Below the pieces are notes generated by a model. The model did no database searches. It had not been told where the DNA came from and saw nothing but the letters and a program-made list of their open reading frames with translations. A program made the translations under genes and the position numbers. From contig CM077155.1 of the NCBI GenBank assembly GCA_039583875.1, forward strand, positions 8,172,043 through 8,236,042: 64,000 nucleotides of DNA, read 5' to 3'. Source of the DNA: Platanthera guangdongensis (lineage: Eukaryota; Streptophyta; Magnoliopsida; Asparagales; Orchidaceae). Shown here piece after piece: positions 11,570 through 21,381 of this stretch (position 1 is its first letter; each line of letters begins with the position of its first letter).

Positions 11570-12890
11570 CAACTTCCGAGCTCTTCCGCCCGGCAGTGGT
11601 GGAAGGAGATTTGATGCAAGTAGATCAGCGCGCCTCTTGGATGGACCCATTCATCCTTTATCTGTCAACAGGAAATTATCATCATACAGTTAGAGACAAG
11701 AAAAAGTTCAGAATAAAAGCAGCTCACTACTTTCTAGTGGCGGGAATCCTTTATAGAAAGACCTTCCTCTCAACCATGGCCCGATGTGTTTCAGAAGAAG
11801 AAGCTCACACCATTTTGCAAGAAGTTCATTCAGGAGAGTGTGGAAGTCACTCTGGAGCAAGAACTCTTGAAAGACGAGTCCTACGGCAAGGGTATTTCTG
11901 GCCCACAATGAAGAAAGACTCAGAGATCTACGCCAGAAGGTGTGTTCAATGCCAGAAGTTTGCTCCGCTTCAGCACCAAGCAGCTCAGTCCCTCAGGTCG
12001 ATTGCAACTCCTTGGCCCTTTGCGGTTTGGGGAATGGATCTCATTGGTCCTTTTCCCTTGGCAAGCGGGCAGCGGCGTTTTGTCATCGTGATGATCGACT
12101 ACTTCAGCAAGTGGATCGAAGCCAAGGCATTGGCTAAGACAACGACTCAGATCGTCAAGAACTTCATTTGGGGAGAAATTGTCTGCCGGCACGGGATACC
12201 AATGGCAATAATCACTGACAATGGGCCACAGTTCAACAACTCAGAGATGATAAATTTTGCAGGCAGATCGGAACAGAGCTGCGTTTTGCATCAGTTCATC
12301 ATCCCAGAAGCAATGGCCAGGTGGAAGCTGCCAACAAGCAGATCCTCAACTTGCTCAAGAAGAAAGTGCAGAATCTCAAGGGCAGTTGGGCTGATCAGCT
12401 TCCATCAGTCCTCTGGACCCTTAGGACAACGCCATCATCCGCAACCGGGGAGACTCCTTTCAAACTCTCTCATGGCTCAGAGGCACTCATCCCGATTGAG
12501 TTTGAAGTCCCGTCACCCAGAGTGCTGCTTGCAAGAGAAGGTGTCGATGATTGGGCTGAGTTGAATAATGAGGAGATGAGGTTCAGCTTGGAACACATCG
12601 AGGAGGTCAGAGATCAAGCATCCATAAGGCAGGAAGAGGTCAAAAGGAGGATGGCCCGTTACTTCGATCAGAATGTAAGGATCAAACACTTCCAAGTGGG
12701 AGATCTAGTTCTAAAGAAGGTTGATGCTGCTGCAAGAGCTGGTTCAGTTGGAAAGCTTAATCCGAATTGGGCCGGCCCTTTTGTCGTCAAGGAAGCGTTA
12801 AAAAGCGGCGCTTACCGCTTGCAGACTCACGAAGGAGAGGATATACCGCACACCTGGAACGGAGATGATCTCAAGCGGTTCTATTCTTAA
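11570..12890 (+). pseudogene. Tat integrase (one frameshift)
   Basis: The N-terminal zinc region lies at about 11835-11960 (SHSGARTLERRVL to CVQCQKFA). The catalytic core shows WGMDLIGPF with the first Asp at about 12035, ITDNGPQFNN with the second Asp at about 12220, and after a frame change near 12262 the Glu in NGQVEAANKQ at about 12320. The C-terminal part (12321-12890) has FKLSHGSEALIPIE, RRMARYFDQN and the GPF-type end NPNWAGPFVVKEAL, and stops with TAA at 12888-12890. Only one frameshift is needed, so this domain decayed little. Confidence 0.88.
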
Positions 12891-14429
12891 AACCTCCTTT
12901 TTCTACTTGTGTATATCCTCTTCAAGAACTATTATGAATAGAAACTGCTTGCTAACACTTCTTCGAGTGTTTTTGTTGTAATCATAACAGATAAAGTGCT
13001 AAGAGAGATTTCAAAAACGGTTCTACACTCAAACTTTCTTCTTCCTTATGTTTGCTTTGCGAATATGTTTAAGAATCCATACTGATACCTTTTTCTAGTG
13101 TTTTCTCTCTCTCCCAAAGACCTATAACGGTTCCCTGATACCAGGAGACATCGCCGAGTTCAGCTAGACCTCCCCTAGAGCCGTTGTCATTAGCGTAACA
13201 TCACGAAGACCACGTGTTGTGAGGAGATTTCGCACCGTGTAGTGGGAGCTTGCAGGCTCTAGCGCGGTGGTTGGATTCTGGACTTCGGATCCCGGCAGGT
13301 ACCTGACCCCACCTTTGCATTATGGAGGGCAAGGTGGGTGTAAAGCTCTACCATGCCGCTTTAGGGATATTGTTACAACTTCGATGATCACATGAGGAAA
13401 GTATGTCGTTCCGGCTCACCTGCCCGCAGGTCATCTTAGCTTGTAACTCTCGAACACTCCATGGTACCCTCAAGCAGTGCCTGCAGGAGACCCACAGTTT
13501 AGACTGTACTCCAGGCAAGAGGGCAGGGAACCGTTCTGCCAAATGAGGGTCTTGCTTTTTGCAGGGAATATTATGCGGACTGGTTTTCTCTGTCCGCGCA
13601 GTCCGCCTATTTGGGTTGATCTTATAGCTTGTAGCCCGGTGAGGAAAGTATGCCGTTCAAGCTCACCTGCCCACCTGGTCGCAAGCTATAGATCATTTCT
13701 ATCGTTGGCGGACTCGATTCGTTATCCGCATAATTCGAAGCTTTGGGATTGCAAGCTGGTTATCTTTAGCGGATTGGTTTTCTGTATCCCCTCAGTCCGC
13801 AGGGTAGTTTATAGATCATATCTACAATGAGCGGATTGGTTGACTGTATCTGCTCAGTTCGCAGAATGATTTTCATATTATACAAGTTTGATTTATTATA
13901 AGCGGATTAGTTTTCTATATCTGCTCAGTCCGCGGAATGGTTTTCGCATTATTTGTCAAGTTAACAATCAATGTGCTTTTATATTATGTACGGTCTGGCT
14001 TGCGGACTACAACTATAACTCAAGTACCCCTGGCATTATCAGCTGGCTGTTCTCTGAGGCGGATACTGAATAAGTTGATGTCTAAATTCTTTAATCAACC
14101 AGGTTCACTATAAATAATGTATCATGCGGACTGCAAGTGAAACTCGACAGAGTCCGCCTGACAGTTTCTTGGTCCAAAGTGGAACAATAAATCTCTAATC
14201 AGCAAAGGCTCAGGTTTATCAAGCGTGTTGTGCGGACTGCTAAGTATCGGTGCGGTGAGCGTGGAATAATAAATCTCAGCAAAAAGAGCATTGCAGAAAG
14301 CACACATGCCAAAAAATATCCTTTCTATTTCATCAAAAAATTTACATCATTTAATATGTTCGGCGGACTGCAATCTTGCGTCCGCCACTTTTTACAAAAA
14401 ACAAAACAAAATATATACATATGCATTGA
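12891..14429. other. Tat non-coding spacer with repeated motifs
   Basis: There is no convincing ORF. Two copies of a roughly 35-bp motif, GAGGAAAGTATG followed by CCGTTC and GCTCACCTGCCC, lie at about 13392 and 13640. From about 13570 to 13935 a motif of the form GCGGATTGGTTTTCTGTATC then CTCAGTCCGC recurs at least four times with spacing of about 60-75 bases. The density of AGTCCGC or GCGGACT is very high. This would hold the 3' ends of both the sense gag-pol transcript and the antisense gene. Confidence 0.7.
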
Positions 14430-16281
14430 TCAATCAGTCCGCTGTCTCTTCACAGGAGGTGCAGGGCTGTCACCGACGATGTCGACATCTGGAGAATAGC
14501 CCCCCGAGCTGCTCCCGCTGTTACCTGATCCTGTACTGGTGGCGGACCCGCTATGCGAGCTCCCAGTAGCAGAGGAAGAGGCAGAGGTGTCGGACTTGGC
14601 GGACAGCTCCTCTCCTTGTCGGCTCGATGCAGCATCGTCCGCATTTTCCCTGACACCTTGCTCTTCACCTTGCGAGCCTCCGTCTTCTTTCTCTTCTTCT
14701 TCGTCGTCTTCATCCTCATCTTCGCCTTCCTCAATGACATCCTTTCCTTTTCTAGCTCTCTCCATCGCTGCGACCTGAGGGGCCAGCTCCGGGAAGATCT
14801 TCAGAAAAGGGACGCCCTCCACTCCTTCCTTCATGAGGCCGTCGCGGGCAAGTCGCTCCACAGCAACCTCAACAGTCTCCATCACAAAAGGGAGCGTGGC
14901 GGCCTGGAATTTATTGTTCTCCAAGTCGTAGGCGACCTGCGAAAGACAACATTACAAACATCAGACAGATCGCGGCGGATACAAAATCTAGACCGCGGCA
15001 AATGCAACTCACCGCCAGCTCCTCTCTCTGCCGAGCATTCCTTTCTCCCATCCGCGCGTTCCTTTCCTTTAGCACCTTGTTATCCTTCTGAAGCTGTTCA
15101 TTCTGCCTCAACAGGTCTCTGGCCAGAGTGGCAACATAATGATTTGTCACCGCGCTGTTCGCAGAAGCCTGGGAGGCCAGCAGAGGGAGGTCGGCGGCGG
15201 ACACCTTCTTGAGGTCGCTCAAGTTGCGCTTTCCGTAAAGAGTGGAGAGCGCAATATGAGCGTGGCGTGTTATCCGCGGACTCCTCCACGAAGGAAGCGC
15301 GGTGGATAGGCGGACATGCTTTTTCTTGCTGTGCCAGTGGACCATAGGGTTCCCCCTAAGGTCCCTCTGGCTGATACCAAAGCCAGTCATTGAGAAACTT
15401 TCTGAGGAAGAGTAGTCCGCTGCGGGATCCCCTTCCTCCTTCCTCTTTCTGGCGACTGCTTCCTTCTTCTCCCTTTGTGTAGGAGTGAAGCCGCTGGGGG
15501 TCTGCGGCAAGTTAGCGGGCACCGCCAAGGTCGCTGCAAAAAGAGAACCAGAGTCAACAGCATGGTCGCGGCGGATACAAAAGCTGAGTCCGCCAAATTA
15601 CTTACTGTCCTCAGGCATGACGTCCGCCAAGCTCGCCAGCAGCGGAAGGTAGTATTCAATGTCAAGCCTGGCATTCGCTAGGAACTCGACGATTGCGGAC
15701 TCCAGGTCGTCCAGCTGTACATTTTTGAAGACAGAGTCCGCGCGCACCTGCGGATACGTGTGCGCGAACCCAAGGTCGCCCTCAAAAATTAAAAACCTCG
15801 AGGTCCAGTTGTGGATCTTGTTTGGAAGACCCACTACCTTCATCCCCCTGCAGTAGAAGTAGATTACTCCCTTATTGGGGCGACCTCCGGAGGCAGTTAT
15901 AGAGCGGACGGAGAATATTTTGCGGAAGATGTTCATTGAGAAGGCAATCTTTTCAGATCGCAGATAAGAGATGTAGCTGCAAATCGCAGCAAGGGTATTC
16001 GACGCGAGCTGGCCAGGGACCATCCCGTAGTGCTCGAAAATTGCTGCGAGCTCCCATAGGAGCGGGAACCTGAATCCGCTATCGAAATGATCAACGGGAA
16101 TGGCGATCTGGGTCGCCGTCGAGAAATTCAACCTTTCCTGATGAGCGGGCAGGCGGACGAGTATGTTCGAGTCCGCCATCTTCTTTTCGACGAAGGCAGC
16201 CAAGTCAGCCTCCGTCAAAGTACATTTTCTGTGATCGGCAGAGTGGAAGGCGACTGCAGCATCAGTGCGCGCGGACACCAT
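14430..16281 (-). CDS. Tat antisense gene A, putative gypsy-type transposon-domain protein (3 exons)
   Basis: Read on the minus strand the exons are 16281-15606, 15533-15013 and 14936-14430, stop TGA. Donors GACA/GTAAGT and GCG/GTGAGT and acceptors TTTTTGCAG and TTTCGCAG are canonical and keep one frame of 567 residues. The ATG at 16281 is the first after an in-frame TGA. Residues about 35-190 (for example DSGFRFPLLWELAAIFEHYG, GMVPGQLASNTLAAICSYIS) resemble the plant putative gypsy-type transposon domain (PF04195-like). Residues about 355-398 are a coiled coil, about 468-484 a very acidic stretch, then a Ser/Gly-rich region and a basic PVKRQR end that could be a nuclear signal. I see no premature stop, although gag-pol next door is broken. 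Function unknown. Exon structure is my prediction from splice motifs. Confidence 0.75.
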
Positions 16282-16343
16282 GTTGCAGGCCGCAGGATTC
16301 CGTTTACTTCAGCAATTTCCTACATAAAGAAAGCAGAAGGCAG

Positions 16344-16352
16344 TATTTATAG
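16344..16352 (-). promoter_or_regulatory. TATA box for antisense gene A
   Basis: On the minus strand CTATAAATA lies about 63 bases before the ATG at 16281. This is the usual place for a plant core promoter with a short leader. Confidence 0.65.
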
Positions 16353-16797
16353 ATAAAGTTTCTGACAGCTTTTTGGCCAGTCCGCGAAGGTCGCATATTC
16401 AATCCGCACTGTCCGCAAAGAATTAAAAAGCAGCCAAACAAATAACGCGGATACAAAGGCAAATTAACATGTCAAGGAGAATTCAAGGCAAAAAGTTGTC
16501 GCCAGCACAACTTGGTCCGCGCAGATCGCACATTCTCTCGGCAAGTCATAAGAAGCGGATACACTTTCAATCCGCTTAGTTCGCAGTGTTTCCGACCTGC
16601 AGGTTAAACAACGAGAAGTAGACACAGCATGAATTCGCACAAATCGCCACGTCACAAGGATTAAACTACATGAATAGCGGATATATAATCTGAGTCCGCA
16701 CAGATCAAATAGAATTCAGTTCACAGCACAGCATTATTTGGAGCAATCATACAAACAATATACATTCAATCAGATAAAAGTTCAAGGAATTGCGGAC

Positions 16798-18774
16798 TCA
16801 GCGGTCCCTATTGTCAGTCCGCGCCGGCTTTTCTGCTCTGTCCCTGCATAGATGAGCCGCATGATCGCTTATCTGAAGAATTTCACTGTATACGCGGCAG
16901 AGATGATGATGGATGACGTTTATAGTCCGGTGCATATGGGCGGCTTCCCGGTCAACTCGACTGAGAGGCACCATTGGCTCCGCTGCCGGCCTCGGCTCCT
17001 CATCCGCAGCGCGTGGGATACCACCTGCCGGTGCGGCGATCTCCGAAGCCGCGCGATCTGACGCCCGCGGCCTCTGCTCAGCGACTTCAGCAGTCCGCTT
17101 CTCCTTTCCTTCACGAGCCGACGCCAAGTGCTTGCCTCTGTAGTATCGGACGTCATCCGCGAGCCTTTTCTTTTCCCTTTCAGACCTCTCCAGCGCCCGC
17201 GAGATGCTGGCGACCTGGTCTTTGAGGGCCTTCTCGCGTTCCGCAGACGCTTTCTCGCGCGCCGCGGACGCCCTCTCGCGCTCCGCCGCTTTCTCTAACT
17301 CTGCTTTGACACACTGCATTTCAGCTTCAAATTTCTTCTCTAACTCTTGTACCATACTCAGGGTAGGCGGCTCATCTTCCGCGGACTCCACGTGTGAGAC
17401 CGCGTCGGCACCGGTGTTGGGTGTGACCACGATCTCGCCGCTCTCGATGGAGCCCGGCAGCGACTTTCTACCTGCAACAAATAAAGTCAACTTCGCATTC
17501 AAAGGCAGTTCGCGGCGGACTCAAAGAAAGGATAAAAGATCACTTTCAGATATAGCGGCAGCGAGTTTCTGACTATCGAAGATGATTGGCCGCCTAGCCC
17601 GCTCCGGGTCAAAGGCGCTTAACCGCTTTTTCCATTCGCGGTGAACCCTTGCTCTTCTTTCGGCAGCCGCACTTGTTGAGACCACGATATCATCCGTCTT
17701 GGTGATAATTTTGATCGGTCTTGACGTCCGCGGCGGCGACCTGTAAAGCCACTTGCGCTGAAAGTATTGGGGCGCCGGCTGAAGTTTACCTGACCGCATC
17801 AGCTCCGCAGCAATCCGCAGATCCTCAGCGGCTTTGTCCGTCGCGGCCTGCTGCGAGGCTGCCCCGACCGCAGCAACATGAGCAACGATTTGCTTCTTTT
17901 GCTCCTCTATCTTCTCCTTCAGCCTCTCCCTCTCCTCTTCCTCCGCAGCGGACAAGGAAGGGAGTTCGTCACCCTTATCTCCAGCAGTTTCCGCCTCGTT
18001 CTGCTGCAACACAACCAACAAGGAGTCCTGGATTAAATCAAGTTGATCGACGTCTATGGAATCAAATATCTCATCCGTGGAAAGACTGACCGTTGAGAGG
18101 GAATTCTCTCCCTAGATTTGGGCCTCCGGAGTAACCAGATCGCCGTCTGGAACTTCTTTTTCACGCGGCCTGTGTTGTAAGTCCGCTGCCCCAGTCCGCT
18201 TAGAGACGTTCTTCTCCTTCATTGCGTGAAGCTTCTTCTCAACCCGCTCAGCGACGGTCGCTCCGTCTTTCTTCCTCTTCTTCTTCTTGGCGGTCTTCTC
18301 AGTAGCATCCGCGGCGGACCCCCCTAAATCGGGCTGGTCAGCGCGGACAGGTTCAGGATTCACAGCAGCCAATGCCTTTGAGGGCGCGTCGTCCCCTACC
18401 TCAGTCCGCCGGTCCTCTTCGTCCAAGTCAACGATTTGCACCGAGGCATTGGGAGAAGATATATCAGTCTCCATGTGTTCGCCAGCAGTGTCCGCCGAGG
18501 TTGCGGTTTTCTGAGAAGGGGAGGAATCCGACATGGTTGCCATCTTCTCACTCCTCAACGGTTCGGCGTCGACTACGGCATCCTTGCGAGCAGAAACATC
18601 GACGTGGCGGACTGCTTTCTCCGCAGGCTTCTGGCTCTGGGAACTCTCTCCTATGGAGCGGACAGGATCTTTTCCTGTCGACCTCTTCACAATCTTTTTG
18701 GTCTTCATGGGCGTTGTATGCTCCAGGTCGCCTTTCGCAGTAACGCTAGACAAGAAAGCTCCAAGTCTTGCCAT
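16798..18774 (-). pseudogene. Tat antisense gene B, coiled-coil protein with one in-frame TAG
   Basis: The predicted exons on the minus strand are 18774-17544 and 17471-16798 (donor GAAA/GTGATC, weak; acceptor TTTGTTGCAG/G). Together they make one frame of 634 codons starting MARLGAFLSSV. A TAG at 18112-18114 interrupts it after about 220 residues, and the frame stays open on both sides. CAG to TAG by C-to-T change is the simplest cause. Features: a Ser/Thr-rich N-terminus, a basic KKKKRKK cluster at residues about 163-169, a charged helix ERERLKEKIEEQKKQIV, and a long Ala/Glu/Arg coiled coil with repeated SAAREKASAEREKA. I do not recognise a known family. It lies upstream of gene A on the same strand and ends about 450 bases before that gene's TATA box. 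Confidence 0.6.
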
Positions 18775-18857
18775 GCCGGACTGGAAAGTTGAGACCGCAA
18801 GTGGTGAGTAGCGCCCCGTATCGATCAAGATTCTCAATAGATCCAGACCCTCCAGCG

Positions 18858-18866
18858 TTATTTATA
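18858..18866 (-). promoter_or_regulatory. TATA box for antisense gene B
   Basis: TATAAATAA on the minus strand lies about 85-90 bases before the ATG at 18774 and about 90 bases inside the 3' LTR boundary. The promoter is therefore internal to the element and separate from the LTR. Confidence 0.65.
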
Positions 18867-18955
18867 GCGGTGGCGGGGTTTTCGAGATTTGCGGACTCGG
18901 CGGTTAAGAGAACATTTTCGAAGTTTTCTGGGAACTTAAAAATGTGCGGGGATTA

Positions 18956-19703
18956 TGTTAACCCCTCAGTCCGCAACATACTACAAGATTCCAAAGCCCC
19001 CTTTCAGCAGGCGCGGACGCAAGTTGTCCGTCCGCCCAGTCCGGCAATAGCATCAGTCAGGCGCCAAGTATGGGACTCCAGCAGCGGACGCAAGGACCAG
19101 TCCGCTCAGTCCGCCGGCGCTTTGGGCAACAGGCTCCAGCGGCGGACGCAGTATCTCGTCTGCCCAGGCCGCCGCCCTCCAGTGGGCGCGCCTAGCAGCA
19201 GTGGAAGCTCCAGCTCGCGAGCCCAGTCCGCCACTTCTGTGCGGACTGGCGTGTTCTTTCTTTTTGCTTCCCGTCACCGCTGCCCGGTTCTCCTGTACCC
19301 CGGGCAGCCGGTTATTTTAGCCCTGCCCGTTTGGGCAGGCCCCCTATCCTATAAATAGGGGGGAGGTGGTGCACTCAAGGCACGCTGACTCGGACCCAGG
19401 AGCCTACTTGTTACAGGCTGCGGACCCGAATCTTGTGCCTTGCGGACTCCCCCTTGCTCTACTTCCCTCAGTCTTTTCCTTTCACTTGTAACTAGATCCT
19501 TCTTCAATCAAGGGAAAGCCCGTCGCAAGAGAGGCATTCAGGCCGCGACGGGCGAAGTCTGTTGTTGCCGTGGTTCACGGCCCTGCTCTTCTTCCAGCTC
19601 TCATCCGCTTAGTAGACCGCTACTCGCAGTCTCCCTATTCCCCCTGTGATCAAACAAGTTAGCTGGTTGTGCTCGACCCCCCTTGTGTTTTCGTGCATCA
19701 ACA
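18956..19703 (+). repeat. Tat 3' LTR
   Basis: TGTTAACCCC to CATCAACA, 748 bases. The TATA box CTATAAATA (19349-19357) is intact here. The purine-rich GTGCGGGGATTA just upstream would act as the polypurine tract. It is followed by the AAAGG target duplication. Confidence 0.93.
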
Positions 19704-21077
19704 AAAGGGAAGTTTTCTGAAATTAAGAAGAGGGGCAAGAGCTATAAGCAATATCTTCAATCTGGACCATCATCAGTTCCTATAATGGACCATAGCTCTT
19801 TGCTAGTTCAACGACAGTTCATGCTTGATAAACAAAGACAAGATCTTGAAAAATATGTAGATGAAAGCAACAAGGAGTTGCAATTTCAGCTGCCTCAAGA
19901 TATAAAGTCCATAAGATTTGAAGTTAATCTCTTGAAAATTGAAATGACTACAGTCTTTGAGAAAGGAGCTCATGCAATGGTCTATCTGGCCAAGCAACAA
20001 CAGGAAGCCAAGAAACTACAAGATGATGTGGTAATCAAGCAAGGCTGTGTCCTTTAAAATCAAAATTGACTGAATGAAAATCTGATTATGATGCATGAAA
20101 CAACATTGGGAGAAATTAAGACCCAAACCACTGTTCTGGAAACCAAACTTGATTCTACTAGCATAGATATCACTAATAAATTGCAAAGTCATTCAGAGTC
20201 TCTCATTAAGGAAATCAAAGATTCTTACAAAAACTTGGACAACAATTTACTGAGGGTGGAAAATACTGTGACTTCAGGTGTAAATTACCTAGATGGACAA
20301 GTACGATTTCAAAAGAATGATCTAAGAGATCATATTGAAAGAGAAGTCATAAAGGGGGAGAGAGTAATGATTAAGGCCAGTACTGAACAAGCTACCTGGA
20401 TAGTAAACAATATCAGAGACACCTTAGGCTTTCCTCCCCTATGGTATGAGGGTGATCAAATAGCTGAATCTGGTTGTCAACAACCACCAGAACTTGAAGC
20501 ACCTCCTGCTGCATTCTTTCATCCCGAAGCACCAACTAATTTTGAATCCATTCAAGCAACTGTCCAACACATGTACAGTCCTCCTCATGGCTTAGATAAG
20601 AATATAATATATGAGAAAGTGGACAAGTCATCTCCTGCTCTAGAGACAGAAGCTAAGTTATCAAAGAAAAGGTTTAAAGAACTAGCTGAGACTAAACCTG
20701 ATTTTGAGCAATGGAGTCCAACCTCCAGATCCATAATTCTTACTGCATGGAAGGATGTAAATGCTAACATTACAAGCAGAGGGAAATAATATTCAGAACA
20801 GGAGTGAGCCAAACACTTGAAGCAGTAAGAAGTTATTCAAAAATTCAGACAAGATATGAAGAGAGGAAAGCTTCCTGCTAAGTCTATTGAGCCCTGCAAA
20901 TATTTCTCAAAGCCATATCATTACTTTGAGAGGCAAAGGCTGAAAGAAGAAGCTATTGCAAAAGCTAAAGCTAAGAATGACAAAGGAAAGATAGTTGCTG
21001 AAGATAAAGAGCTTGAAGTGAAAGCCAAGATACATTCTGGGAAAGACATATTTATCAAGGAACCTGAGTTGCCTTAG
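19704..21077 (+). pseudogene. Sirevirus-like 3' ORF, 3' segment
   Basis: This continues the frame of 6328-6620 after the Tat insertion. It has KKRGKSYKQYLQSG, a helical stretch RQDLEKYVDESNKEL to YLAKQQQEAKKLQDD, then from 20088 a long coiled-coil region (LGEIKTQTTVLETKLD and similar), then IVNNIRDTLGFPP and FEQWSPTSRSII. Stops in this frame are TAA 20055-20057, TGA 20067-20069, TAA 20787-20789 and several more to 20850. A last open stretch (20856-21077) is Lys-rich. All pieces share one frame, so decay was by point changes. The coiled coil is typical of Sirevirus 3' ORFs. No enzymatic motif is seen. Confidence 0.55.
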
Positions 21078-21368
21078 GATATTCTTAGTTTTCTATTTTC
21101 TTATGGACAACTTAATGCGTAAAAAAACTTGTATCAGAAAACTTTATGAAAAACAATTAATGGAAATCCTGACTCATTCAACATTTTATGTGTTGTTAAT
21201 TAGAACTGAAATTATTTACCTTATCTTTTGTTCAGTATTATTGTTAAATATGTGTAATTATCTGTGTTATTTCATATACTGAACTGCACTGATGATTAGA
21301 TGTCTTTATCATTATTTTTGTGGTATCATGTTGTATATTATTGAATTGGGGTTATGACTTCTCCAAAT

Positions 21369-21377
21369 AGGGGGAGA
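21369..21377 (+). promoter_or_regulatory. Terminal polypurine tract of the Sirevirus-like element
   Basis: AGGGGGAGA ends 4 bases before the TG of the 3' LTR at 21382. Confidence 0.8.
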
Positions 21378-21381
21378 TTAT

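Larger units (their letters stand above)
6621..19703 (+). mobile_element. Complete Ty3/gypsy Tat-lineage LTR retrotransposon (13.1 kb)
   Basis: It has LTRs of 743 and 748 bases with TG/CA ends, a 5-bp TSD, and gag-PR-RT-RNaseH-second RNaseH-integrase in Ty3 order. The additional plant RNaseH domain after the normal one (motif IYVDGASGRSSSGAG at about 11192) is diagnostic for the Tat group. Between integrase and 3' LTR lie about 6 kb with two antisense genes. Antisense ORFs in this place are known from Tat-group elements such as Grande and Retand. Gag-pol has many frameshifts, so the copy cannot act by itself. LTR identity is high by eye, which suggests a fairly recent insertion. Confidence 0.92.

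Noticed and set aside
14450..14778. Plus-strand Ser-rich ORFs
   Set aside because: They are the complement of the acidic and Ser-rich end of antisense gene A, which has splice sites, a promoter and a domain.
6328..21077. Calling the coiled-coil ORF a true viral envelope gene
   Set aside because: No signal peptide or membrane segment is visible, so only its position resembles env.
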